Shown: piece after piece, positions 27,597-36,347 of the stretch
Layout: every line of letters starts with the position of its first letter
How positions within the stretch are numbered: the first letter of the stretch is position 1
From: Nitrosomonas sp.
Lineage (GTDB): Bacteria; Pseudomonadota; Gammaproteobacteria; Burkholderiales; Nitrosomonadaceae
DNA length: 64,000 nucleotides
Direction of reading: 5' to 3'
Assembly (NCBI GenBank): GCA_024281825.1
Contig: JAMWZY010000002.1
Coordinates: forward strand, 186,001 to 250,000
Notes under the pieces: model-generated
The model's database searches: none
Told to the model about the DNA's origin: nothing
What the model saw: only the letters and a program-made list of their open reading frames with translations
Position numbers and translations under genes: made by a program

Positions 27597-27760
27597 TATT
27601 CTTCCTTAGATTGGATTTTCTTGAATACTTTATCGACAATCTTACAATTAACTTTAACTATTGAAAATCCGAATACAATCAAAATCAATTTTAATGCTAG
27701 AAATTTCATTTTATCCCAGTCACACATAAAACTCATATAAATATTGCGATTACCACTCAT
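27596..27760 (-). CDS. Possible small membrane protein upstream of flgM
   Basis: A 54-codon frame starting at ATG 27760 (or 46 codons from 27736). Its TAA overlaps the flgM ATG by one base. It predicts one hydrophobic helix (FLALKLILIVFGFSIV) and a basic tail ending KKIQSKEE. The one-base overlap mirrors the flgM/flgN junction and suggests coupling, but no good Shine-Dalgarno is visible and no family was recognised. Confidence 0.35.
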   Translation of the reverse strand: MSGNRNIYMSFMCDWDKMKFLALKLILIVFGFSIVKVNCKIVDKVFKKIQSKEE

Positions 27761-27965
27761 CACACTTCATTTAAGTGTTCAGTCCCACGGTATGTATGCC
27801 GGAGTAATATATAGTCATTTACGTGAGGGAAAAATTCTGAGACACATACTGCACGGAAACACCCACATAACAGAGATGGTGTGACGAGAAGTTCTAGCGA
27901 AATGGCGCAAACGGAGCTTTGTCGACAGCGCGCCGATAGAAAGCTTCTAGAAGTCATTAAAAAAT

Positions 27966-28934
27966 ATGCCTCTAAACTATTCTCAGTTTAATCTGGGTGT
28001 GACTCAAACATGCATTGAGGAGTCGAGAAGGCAGTTCTGCTTCCCGCACTCGTCGATTAAAGCGATAGCAAAATTCATTGAGGTATTCTTGCAAGTAACC
28101 TGATGACACACCATGATATGTTCCCAATAAAAATGTCTTGAGATTGCCAATTGCGACATGAACCCATGGAAGCCATTCGCCAGCTTTGTTTGGTGGAGTC
28201 ACACGAGGAGTATGGTTCTGTGTTTTACTGATTTCAGCTAAGGCTGGCAGTGCATCACTTCGTACATATTGATCAGGTGACAGATGCCGCTTTACAAACT
28301 GTGACACCGTTTCTCGGTTAACGCTAGAGACTTGCTGCATGGCAATAAAACCAGCACGCTTTTCTCGACTCTCAATCGCGACGAGCACTGATGTTTTTCT
28401 TTCAGCGCCCCGACCGCGCTTTCCCCCAGTATGACGCCCTCCAATCAATGCGTCGTCTATTTCAATCAAATCTTGTAACCGATATAGGCTATCTCGGTGT
28501 CCCATAGCAATACGAATCTTGCGTAGCATTCTGCTGGCAGTAATCCAAGACACGTTAATTTGTTTGGATAATCGTAAGGCAGAAACACCGCCTTTATCAG
28601 ATGCAACTAAGTAAATCGCCCAGAACCACTTGGTTAATGGCAGATTGGTTGAATGAAATAAGGTACCAGCCGTTATCGAGGTTTGTTTATGACATTGGCT
28701 GCATTCCCAATAACCACGTGTCTTAATAGCATAACCATTATCGTAGCCACAGCATGGGCAGCGAAAGCCTTCCGGCCAGCGTTGCTTTATCAGCGCTTCG
28801 ATACAGCCTTCTTCTGTTCCATACTGCTTCTGCCAATCCATCAAAGTCATTCCTTTGCCTTTCATCGCCTACCTCATTATCCTATTGATCTTGCTGAATA
28901 AGATGAAAAACACTGAGAATAGTTCATAGGCAAT
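27966..28934 (-). mobile_element. IS1595-family element, copy 1
   Basis: A 969-bp element with inverted ends ATGCCTCTAAACTATTCTCA on the left and the complement of ATTGCCTATGAACTATTCTC on the right. It appears identical to 33510-34478 and lies in the same orientation. Flanking 9-mers (TTAAAAAAT, TCGGAATAT) do not match, so no target duplication is visible. That would fit a past recombination or deletion involving this copy. Confidence 0.88.
27972..28865 (-). CDS. IS1595-family transposase (copy 1)
   Basis: A 297-residue transposase with an N-terminal zinc ribbon (CPCCGY...CSQCHKQTS) and an ISXO2-like DDE-type core. Core motifs are LIEIDDALIGGRHTGGKRG, YVRSDALPALAEI and GNLKTFLLGTYHGVSSGYLQ, then EFCYRFNRR. 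The gene is intact and its protein is identical to copy 2, implying recent transposition. Confidence 0.94.
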   Translation of the reverse strand: MKGKGMTLMDWQKQYGTEEGCIEALIKQRWPEGFRCPCCGYDNGYAIKTRGYWECSQCHKQTSITAGTLFHSTNLPLTKWFWAIYLVASDKGGVSALRLSKQINVSWITASRMLRKIRIAMGHRDSLYRLQDLIEIDDALIGGRHTGGKRGRGAERKTSVLVAIESREKRAGFIAMQQVSSVNRETVSQFVKRHLSPDQYVRSDALPALAEISKTQNHTPRVTPPNKAGEWLPWVHVAIGNLKTFLLGTYHGVSSGYLQEYLNEFCYRFNRRVREAELPSRLLNACLSHTQIKLRIV

Positions 28935-29276
28935 TCGGAATATGACAGATATCGTCCAGTAGATAGTACCAAATCTTGAATTGACACTACATGACAGCTA
29001 TGATGTAACCATGTCATATTAAAATGATTAACAGCCATTAATTTAGTGATAAATAACTGTTATTTCAAATCCAAAAGCAATATATTTATACAATAAATAC
29101 GAAAGACCCAATGACACATATTCGTGTTATATACCATGCAGAATTTAATCATTTTATGGCGCAGGTTTTACGATACAAAATCGTAATTTTTCTACCAATA
29201 AGATTTCTTATTCCTAATAAGCAAATTTTAAGGTGCCTCTAGATAATTTTAAACCTTAATGTAATAAATTGAATTT
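28935..29276. other. Intergenic stretch upstream of gnd
   Basis: About 340 bp of AT-rich sequence between IS copy 1 and gnd. No coding frame was recognised. It presumably contains the gnd-zwf promoter. Confidence 0.45.
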
Positions 29277-30185
29277 ATGAACTTTGGCATTGTAGGACTC
29301 GGGCGAATGGGTGGAAACATGGCTCGTCGCTTATCCCAGAAAAACATCCAAATTGCACTAATGAATCGAACGCTTAGGATAACAGAAGCTTTGTCCGCAG
29401 AAACCGGGCACATAGCCTGTGCAGACTATGCCACATTCGTGAAATCGCTTGAAATGCCTAGAATCATATGGCTAATGCTTCCTGCCGGTGATGCTACCGA
29501 AACTGCGTTAGAAGCCTTGCTACCGATGTTATCGCCGGGTGACTTATTGGTCGATGGCGCGAATGCGCATTACAAAGACGATATCCGTCGGGGAATACGA
29601 TGTAGTGATTTCAACATTGAATTTTCCGATGCTGGTGTGTCAGGTGGTATTTGGGGATTGGAGAACGGTTATTGCATCATGCTGGGAGGATCAGAAATTG
29701 CCGTCAAACTTTTGCAGCCTTATCTACAAGCTCTTGCACCCACTCCATCCACTGGATGGTTACATACCGGACCCATCGGTTCTGGGCATTATGTGAAAAT
29801 GATTCACAATGGCATTGAATACGGCATGATGCAGGCTTTTGCCGAAGGATTTGCCATGATGAAAGATAAATCCGAGTTTGCGCTCGACTTGGGGGCAATT
29901 ACTGAGTTATGGCGTCACGGTAGCGTGGTACGCTCCTGGCTGCTCGATTTGTCGGCTGATTTTTTGGCCAATGATCAATCCTTAGATGCTATTCAGCCTT
30001 TTGTCAGCGATTCGGGAGAAGGTCGGTGGACCGCACTAGCATCTATCGAGCAAGGAATTCCGACCCCGGTAATGTCTTTGGCATTGGCAATGCGCTTTGC
30101 ATCGCAAGGTAAAGACGATTACGCGGCAAAAATTCTAGCAAAAATGCGCCAGAGTTTTGGTGGACACGCCATCAAGGAGAATTAA
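29277..30185 (+). CDS. gnd: 6-phosphogluconate dehydrogenase, short form
   Basis: A 302-residue decarboxylating dehydrogenase of the oxidative pentose-phosphate pathway, giving ribulose 5-phosphate. The Rossmann motif GLGRMGGNMARRL is at the N-terminus. The substrate segments SDAGVSGGIWGLENGYCIM and GPIGSGHYVKMIHNGIEYGM (catalytic lysine and histidine) are present. At about 300 residues it belongs to the short class, often NAD-preferring, not the 470-residue E. coli class. zwf overlaps its 3' end. Confidence 0.92.
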   Translation: MNFGIVGLGRMGGNMARRLSQKNIQIALMNRTLRITEALSAETGHIACADYATFVKSLEMPRIIWLMLPAGDATETALEALLPMLSPGDLLVDGANAHYKDDIRRGIRCSDFNIEFSDAGVSGGIWGLENGYCIMLGGSEIAVKLLQPYLQALAPTPSTGWLHTGPIGSGHYVKMIHNGIEYGMMQAFAEGFAMMKDKSEFALDLGAITELWRHGSVVRSWLLDLSADFLANDQSLDAIQPFVSDSGEGRWTALASIEQGIPTPVMSLALAMRFASQGKDDYAAKILAKMRQSFGGHAIKEN

Positions 30186-31683
30186 TATCGCTTTTGCAAA
30201 GAAAAAAACTGCCAAACAGCAACCGTGTTCGTTTATTATTTTCGGCGCTACGGGTCATTTGGCAGCTACCAAGCTCTTACCGGCACTATTTCATTTGGAA
30301 AGCTGTAGGCGTATAGCAAAAAACATGACCATCATTGCTTTTGCCCGGCGCGAATGGTCGCTGGATCAATGGAAAACGCATGTCTGCGATTCACTGAAAG
30401 ATAAAATCAGCTCGCAGCAACAAAAAGTCATTCTCAAGCAATTTCTCAAGCGCTTCCGTTATCAGCAAGGAAATTTTGATGATTTAGCGGCTTATCAACA
30501 ATTAGCCGATAACTTACAGTGCGAATCTTCGTGCACACAGACAGTATTTTATCTAGCGATCAAACCCACGGTTTTTTCGACTGTGATCAAAAATCTAGAA
30601 TTAACTGGACTCAACAAACCCTGCGGCACAAGCCGTATCGTAGTAGAGAAACCTTTCGGACGAGATCTAAATTCTGCTCGCACACTCAATCAATTACTGC
30701 ATCAATCGTTCAATGAAGAACAAATTTATCGTATCGATCATTTTCTCGGGAAAGAAATGGTACAAAATTTGTTTGTATTTCGTTTTGCCAATACTCTCAT
30801 TGAATCACTATGGAATCGGAATTATATTGACCACGTGGAGATTACGGTAGCGGAATCGGCTGGTGTTGGAAATCGCGCGGACTATTATGATCAAGTAGGT
30901 GCACTACGCGATATGGTGCAAAACCACCTGATTCAACTGCTAGCTGTAATCGCAATGGAACCACCGTGTTCACTCGATGCTGATGAATTACGTGATGAAA
31001 AAGTTAAAGTGCTTCGCAGCATTCGACCGATTCATAGCAATCAAATCGACGAATATGCAATACGAGGCCAATATGCACATGGTAGTGTGGATGGAGAGCA
31101 TGCAGCTGGTTATCTACAGGAGAAGGACGTTAAGAAAGATTCAATTACCGAAACTTTCGCAGCCGTAAAATTTTATATTGATAACTGGCGATGGAGTGAC
31201 GTGCCTTTTTATCTACGTACTGGCAAACGATTAACACAGCAGGCCTCCATGATCGCTATTCGCTTTAAGCTTCCGCCGCAACAACTTTTTCGTGCAACAC
31301 CTTCACAAACGGTTGCACCCAATTGGATGTTATTATCGATTCAACCAGAGAAATCAATGAAGATTGAAATTCACGCCAAACAACCTGGCCTTGGCATGGA
31401 GACACGTATAACGCAAATGGATGCCAGCTTTCTAAAAAACAATGAACAAAGCCTAGATGCTTATGAAACATTATTGCTCGACATCATCGAAGGTGATCGT
31501 TCATTGTTCATTCGTTTTGATGAAGTTGAAATGGCCTGGCAAGTCATCGAACCGATTCTGGAACACTGGAAGGAAAAAGCTACCACCACTGCGATCCCCG
31601 CCTATCCTGCGGGAAGCTGGGGCCCCAAAGAAGCTAATCAGTGGTTCAGCAATCAAAATCAAAATTGGCGCAATACGCTTTGA
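30157..31683 (+). CDS. zwf: Glucose-6-phosphate 1-dehydrogenase
   Basis: Catalyses the first oxidative pentose-phosphate step. Motifs: the nucleotide site FIIFGATGHLAATKLLPAL (histidine where most members have GDL), VEKPFGRDL, and the active-site RIDHFLGKEMVQNL. Length is about 500 residues. The start is uncertain: the frame opens with TTG at 30157 and GTG at 30160, inside gnd. The only good ribosome site, AAGGAG at 30174-30179, points to an ATC at 30187 and not to a standard start. It forms a two-gene operon with gnd. Confidence 0.92.
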   Translation: MVDTPSRRINIAFAKKKTAKQQPCSFIIFGATGHLAATKLLPALFHLESCRRIAKNMTIIAFARREWSLDQWKTHVCDSLKDKISSQQQKVILKQFLKRFRYQQGNFDDLAAYQQLADNLQCESSCTQTVFYLAIKPTVFSTVIKNLELTGLNKPCGTSRIVVEKPFGRDLNSARTLNQLLHQSFNEEQIYRIDHFLGKEMVQNLFVFRFANTLIESLWNRNYIDHVEITVAESAGVGNRADYYDQVGALRDMVQNHLIQLLAVIAMEPPCSLDADELRDEKVKVLRSIRPIHSNQIDEYAIRGQYAHGSVDGEHAAGYLQEKDVKKDSITETFAAVKFYIDNWRWSDVPFYLRTGKRLTQQASMIAIRFKLPPQQLFRATPSQTVAPNWMLLSIQPEKSMKIEIHAKQPGLGMETRITQMDASFLKNNEQSLDAYETLLLDIIEGDRSLFIRFDEVEMAWQVIEPILEHWKEKATTTAIPAYPAGSWGPKEANQWFSNQNQNWRNTL

Positions 31684-31740
31684 AATGAGCTAGCACACAA
31701 ATAAGCCTACCGGTTCAATGAACATACGCTTCTTTGTGTA

Positions 31741-31779
31741 AATCTATTAGGGTCAATAAGCAATTGCCCCTAATAGATT
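31741..31779. terminator. Inverted repeat between convergent zwf and rh50
   Basis: A perfect 12-bp stem (AATCTATTAGGG / CCCTAATAGATT) with a 15-base loop. There is no strong T tract on either side. Its position between convergent genes suggests a bidirectional terminator. Confidence 0.5.
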
Positions 31780-31833
31780 CCCTGAATAGAAAAACCTCAA
31801 ATTCAGAAAGATTAAAAAGCATTGCACTTAAAT

Positions 31834-33213
31834 TTAATAATTAGGTTTTTCCTCATTATTTGATGTATTTTCTGCTGATGCTATTTTATTCTCTAATACC
31901 ATAATCCGCGATTCTAACCTTTGCACCAATGCTTTGGTTTCTGGTGATTCAACAGGAATTTGAACGGGTGGTTTTACTGTAGCAACACTTGTTTCCAATA
32001 CCGCTATGCGAGACTGTAGTTGTTCCCCCACTTTCTCCGATTCAGGTCCTGCAAGATGAGTGAACTCGACGCTGTCTTCATAAGGTTCACGCGTAGTACC
32101 GGTTGCTCTAATAATCACACCAGCTGTCAATCCACCAACGATCGCTATGAAGAGCGTAATCATGATACCGTTAAACTGCGCAATCGCCACGTCAGGGACC
32201 ACCAAGAAAGCGCTCATGCCACCTAGCAATCCGGGCATTCCGTGCAAATTATGGACACCACAGGTATCAACAAGTTTGAATTTTGATTCCAATACAGGTT
32301 GTAGGAACACGTAACCCAATACTGAAACTGCTCCTGCCAATAATCCTATGCCAAAGGCTCCGGTAGGAGAAACAACATCGCACACTGAACCAATAGCCAC
32401 ACCTCCGGCCAATGCGGCATTAGCCATATCAACCATCGATGTTTTTCCATGATGCAATTTTGAACTGAGGAAATAAGTCGCGATAGTAGCGCCTGATAAA
32501 GCCAGCAAAGTATTAACAACAGTTTGTGGCATATTTTCTAAAGGCACGAGTGCAGTCGCAAAGCTTGGCCAGAATAGCCAAAGTACCATTGAACCCAGCA
32601 TCGCAAAACGATCAGAAGTATGATCCGATTCAATCGGCTTGGTACGTTGATAAGCTGTGGTCAGAACAATCGACATACTGAGCCCAAAATACGCACCAAA
32701 CGCATGAATCACGATGGATCCCGCCGCATCCTTAAATCCCGTCGTATAGCCAATAGCATCATCTAAAACCAGCCATTCGTTTAACAGATAAAGCGGAACA
32801 ACCAGCAACGCTAATAAAGCATATTGAAAAACACGCAAACGTCCCAGAACAGCCCCCATAGCAATGAGCGCTGTCGCCACTGATAACTCAGCAAATAATA
32901 AAGCATCAAGCGTATGGGGCGACAATTCGTGACCAAAAATCCCATTCGCTCGTAGCAGTATGTACAGTGGAAGTCCAACTGCAACAACCAGATAGGTTCC
33001 AGTTACAGCTCCAAAGCCATAACGACGAACAAACACCATCAAAAAACCAAAACCAATAAGCAACATGGCCAGGATATGAATAATATAATTATATTGCGCG
33101 ACAACGCGTGCTTCGCTTAAAACAGCTGCAGTTTCGGCACTTACCCCACTACTGAAACTGAGAGCGAACAGACCGATTGCTTGTAGCATGGTCAAGTTAA
33201 AGCTTTTTTTCAT
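31834..33213 (-). CDS. rh50: Rh-type ammonium/ammonia channel (Rh50)
   Basis: A 459-residue inner-membrane channel of the Amt/Rh superfamily, Rh branch, as known from Nitrosomonas europaea. It has an N-terminal signal sequence (to about VSA, residue 26) and about 11 membrane helices. The pore twin histidines are H170 (SIVIHAFGAYFG) and H324 (CGVHNLHGMPG). It likely equilibrates NH3/NH4+ for ammonia oxidation and assimilation. Odd: the cytoplasmic tail from about residue 375 is long and includes two coiled-coil-like stretches (LQSRIAVLETSV and RLESRIMVLENKIA). No GlnK gene is adjacent. Confidence 0.94.
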   Translation of the reverse strand: MKKSFNLTMLQAIGLFALSFSSGVSAETAAVLSEARVVAQYNYIIHILAMLLIGFGFLMVFVRRYGFGAVTGTYLVVAVGLPLYILLRANGIFGHELSPHTLDALLFAELSVATALIAMGAVLGRLRVFQYALLALLVVPLYLLNEWLVLDDAIGYTTGFKDAAGSIVIHAFGAYFGLSMSIVLTTAYQRTKPIESDHTSDRFAMLGSMVLWLFWPSFATALVPLENMPQTVVNTLLALSGATIATYFLSSKLHHGKTSMVDMANAALAGGVAIGSVCDVVSPTGAFGIGLLAGAVSVLGYVFLQPVLESKFKLVDTCGVHNLHGMPGLLGGMSAFLVVPDVAIAQFNGIMITLFIAIVGGLTAGVIIRATGTTREPYEDSVEFTHLAGPESEKVGEQLQSRIAVLETSVATVKPPVQIPVESPETKALVQRLESRIMVLENKIASAENTSNNEEKPNY

Positions 33214-33500
33214 GTGATACTTCCTTATTCTAGTAGTTATTCGGGCTTCTTCTCAGAAAAGCTGGAAGAAAGGAAAGTTATCAATGCTGCCAACTTCCCA
33301 TCGGGAGTGTGATCCTTAATCACCATTAATACAATATGGTCTATTACAATTTCATCGGATAACGGGATTAATTGGCATTGGCAGAGTTATAAGCCTCATT
33401 AGACTTATTCCCACTAACGCTTTGCGGAACGATCAAAACCAAAGTAACCAATCAGAAAGAAGAGAAATCTTTACCCAAAACTTATGCAATTGTTCACACA

Positions 33501-33509
33501 AAACACAAT
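33501..33509. repeat. Target-site duplication of IS1595 copy 2 (left; partner 34479-34487)
   Basis: AAACACAAT occurs directly at both sides of the element. One base may be shared by chance, giving an 8-bp duplication. Confidence 0.7.
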
Positions 33510-34478
33510 ATGCCTCTAAACTATTCTCAGTTTAATCTGGGTGTGACTCAAACATGCATTGAGGAGTCGAGAAGGCAGTTCTGCTTCCCGCACTCGTCGA
33601 TTAAAGCGATAGCAAAATTCATTGAGGTATTCTTGCAAGTAACCTGATGACACACCATGATATGTTCCCAATAAAAATGTCTTGAGATTGCCAATTGCGA
33701 CATGAACCCATGGAAGCCATTCGCCAGCTTTGTTTGGTGGAGTCACACGAGGAGTATGGTTCTGTGTTTTACTGATTTCAGCTAAGGCTGGCAGTGCATC
33801 ACTTCGTACATATTGATCAGGTGACAGATGCCGCTTTACAAACTGTGACACCGTTTCTCGGTTAACGCTAGAGACTTGCTGCATGGCAATAAAACCAGCA
33901 CGCTTTTCTCGACTCTCAATCGCGACGAGCACTGATGTTTTTCTTTCAGCGCCCCGACCGCGCTTTCCCCCAGTATGACGCCCTCCAATCAATGCGTCGT
34001 CTATTTCAATCAAATCTTGTAACCGATATAGGCTATCTCGGTGTCCCATAGCAATACGAATCTTGCGTAGCATTCTGCTGGCAGTAATCCAAGACACGTT
34101 AATTTGTTTGGATAATCGTAAGGCAGAAACACCGCCTTTATCAGATGCAACTAAGTAAATCGCCCAGAACCACTTGGTTAATGGCAGATTGGTTGAATGA
34201 AATAAGGTACCAGCCGTTATCGAGGTTTGTTTATGACATTGGCTGCATTCCCAATAACCACGTGTCTTAATAGCATAACCATTATCGTAGCCACAGCATG
34301 GGCAGCGAAAGCCTTCCGGCCAGCGTTGCTTTATCAGCGCTTCGATACAGCCTTCTTCTGTTCCATACTGCTTCTGCCAATCCATCAAAGTCATTCCTTT
34401 GCCTTTCATCGCCTACCTCATTATCCTATTGATCTTGCTGAATAAGATGAAAAACACTGAGAATAGTTCATAGGCAAT
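33510..34478 (-). mobile_element. IS1595-family element, copy 2
   Basis: Apparently identical to 27966-28934. It is flanked by a direct 9-bp AAACACAAT (33501-33509 and 34479-34487), consistent with the roughly 8-bp target duplication of the family. It therefore represents a simple insertion here. The two copies in direct orientation bracket gnd, zwf and rh50. Confidence 0.9.
33516..34409 (-). CDS. IS1595-family transposase (copy 2)
   Basis: 297 residues, identical in sequence to the product at 27972-28865: zinc ribbon, ISXO2-like catalytic core, intact frame. Two identical copies 5.5 kb apart indicate recent activity. Confidence 0.94.
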   Translation of the reverse strand: MKGKGMTLMDWQKQYGTEEGCIEALIKQRWPEGFRCPCCGYDNGYAIKTRGYWECSQCHKQTSITAGTLFHSTNLPLTKWFWAIYLVASDKGGVSALRLSKQINVSWITASRMLRKIRIAMGHRDSLYRLQDLIEIDDALIGGRHTGGKRGRGAERKTSVLVAIESREKRAGFIAMQQVSSVNRETVSQFVKRHLSPDQYVRSDALPALAEISKTQNHTPRVTPPNKAGEWLPWVHVAIGNLKTFLLGTYHGVSSGYLQEYLNEFCYRFNRRVREAELPSRLLNACLSHTQIKLRIV

Positions 34479-34698
34479 AAACACAATGATTCATACTCGA
34501 TATTAATAAAATAACCAATCTGATCTGAATCTTTATCGTGATCAGTAACGTTATCTTTTGATAGAATTCAATTGACTGAATTGAGTTTTGTGAACTGGCA
34601 CTAAAAGCTCGGTTACATACAGATTTAACGCAATAATATTTGATCAATAACCTACCAAAATCTTGGCATACAAAATCAAGATTTTCCTTAAATAAAGC

Positions 34699-35556
34699 AT
34701 GATAAAAAACGAATCTTCACTTAAACAACAAATTATTAGTGATCCCAATGAAGTACCTTTAATTCTCCATTCGCGTATCAACCAACCCATTTCGGACTTA
34801 TCCCTATTTCAAAAATCCTTGTTATTCGCGGAATTATCCATGATTGCGTATAACGATCCTGCCGAAGCCGAACGTGCTGTTAATCTCGTGGGTTTTTCCA
34901 CCAGCATTTTCTTTGAGCATGATGGCGCGCAAGGTTATTTTTTTGAAAACGATCACGATAGTGTAATTGTTTGTCGTGGAACTGAACCTCATGAATGGAA
35001 TGATATTCACGCAGACACCAATGTGGGAACCGTATTAGCGGAAACAGCCGGGCGCGTACACCGTGGCTTCAAGCAAGAAGCTGACGATCTATGGCCCATG
35101 ATCGAAAAACACCTCAAAGGACTTAACAAAACCCTCTGGTTCACGGGACATTCACTGGGAGCAGCCATGGCCACGGTATGCGCCTATCGATGCCGGATTT
35201 CAAATGAATGCGCCAATCCCAAAGAGCTCTATACTTATGGCAGTCCGCGTGTCGGTAACAACCGTTATGTCAATTTTGCACAGCTAAAGCACTACCGCTG
35301 GGTAAACAATAATGACATTGTGACACGCGTTCCACCGGTATGGATGGGCTATCGCCATACCGGCATAGAGATGTATCTCAACCGAAATGGCATCGTACGG
35401 ACACTCAATTACACAGCTAAACGACTTGATCGTTGGCATGGGTTTCTTCGGGGGCTGAGAAAATTTCGCCTTGATCATTTCTCAGATCACAGCGTGCACG
35501 AATATGTCACGCATATTCTAAAAGCCGCGAAAAAAGAAGAGGGCTTAAAAGATTAG
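34699..35556 (+). CDS. Lipase (class 3) family protein
   Basis: A 285-residue alpha/beta hydrolase with the nucleophile elbow TGHSLGAA (S152), aspartate D206 in NNNDIVTRVPP and a C-terminal histidine (H264 in FSDHSVHEYV). Together these form the triad typical of class 3 triacylglycerol lipases. The segment VCRGTEPHEWNDIHAD holds the oxyanion/lid region. No signal peptide is evident, so it may be cytoplasmic or released unconventionally. It is a single gene without an operon partner; the substrate is unknown. Confidence 0.85.
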   Translation: MIKNESSLKQQIISDPNEVPLILHSRINQPISDLSLFQKSLLFAELSMIAYNDPAEAERAVNLVGFSTSIFFEHDGAQGYFFENDHDSVIVCRGTEPHEWNDIHADTNVGTVLAETAGRVHRGFKQEADDLWPMIEKHLKGLNKTLWFTGHSLGAAMATVCAYRCRISNECANPKELYTYGSPRVGNNRYVNFAQLKHYRWVNNNDIVTRVPPVWMGYRHTGIEMYLNRNGIVRTLNYTAKRLDRWHGFLRGLRKFRLDHFSDHSVHEYVTHILKAAKKEEGLKD

Positions 35557-35622
35557 GCAGTTATCACCTCAATCCCCAAGCCTTTCTTTAGAATCTGAAA
35601 ACTTTAGCTTACTTAGAGCCAG

Positions 35623-36270
35623 CTATTTACTTTCCATCGTCTTAATAAATGCATTCGCTTCATTGATGGATTTTTCCATCGACGCAACCAGTGTGGAAAC
35701 ATCTGACCGGATGTTTCCCAATTCACCTTTCAGTGATGCAATCGCGCGAGCATTCAAGTTGTGTTTCAGGAACATGACTTGATCTTGGAATACTTTTAGT
35801 ACCGGATGGATTTTCGCTTCGGCTTGTTTCATCGAAGTGATTAACTGGCGGTAATGTGCTTGCGTTGCAACGAGTTTTTGCTGACTGCTTTGTTTGAAAC
35901 TCTGATTGCTGTATTGCGTGATTTCTTCTTTCCACTCGGCAAATAGTGCTTCGGATACATTTTCGATATCAGCGATGCGGGTTCTGACTTCCTCTGCTTT
36001 GCTGTTGCTTTCTTCGTAGGCATCGTTGAGTCGCTTGTAGGTATCTTCCAAATCACCGCCTTTGAAATGGGTCGCAGCTGTAAATTGTTCCAATGCAGAT
36101 TTGAACTGCTCCTTGGTTTCTTCTTGTGTATCACGAGCCTTCTCAACACGATGCACCATCACGTCACGTTTGGGAATACCGATTTTTTCCAGCCCCTCTA
36201 GATACATCGTAGAACACGCACTCAACACTAGAAAGAGAGCTATCAACAATAAACGATACGAATGATTCAT
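35623..36270 (-). CDS. DUF2959 family lipoprotein
   Basis: A 215-residue lipoprotein. The ATG at 36270 is chosen because GGAGAT sits 7 bases upstream and it starts directly at the signal peptide (YRLLLIALFLVLSAC). The lipobox LSAC gives a lipidated cysteine. The rest is almost entirely helical coiled coil (KARDTQEETKEQFKSALEQF; VFQDQVMFLKHNLNARAIAS). The DUF2959 function is unknown. It lies downstream of the lipid operon on the same strand and could be its last gene, though a 77-bp gap separates them. Confidence 0.85.
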   Translation of the reverse strand: MNHSYRLLLIALFLVLSACSTMYLEGLEKIGIPKRDVMVHRVEKARDTQEETKEQFKSALEQFTAATHFKGGDLEDTYKRLNDAYEESNSKAEEVRTRIADIENVSEALFAEWKEEITQYSNQSFKQSSQQKLVATQAHYRQLITSMKQAEAKIHPVLKVFQDQVMFLKHNLNARAIASLKGELGNIRSDVSTLVASMEKSINEANAFIKTMESK

Positions 36271-36347
36271 AAGATTATCTCCAAAAAAATGTGCACAAAG
36301 TATGCGCGAAACGATGTTTGACACAATGCGGCATGTTCAAAAAATAA

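Noticed and set aside
27760-27957. 65-codon minus-strand frame upstream of the micro-ORF, ending TGATG
   Set aside because: Composition rich in Ser, Cys and Leu with no recognisable pattern or ribosome site; the overlap with the next ATG could be chance in this IS-flanking scar.
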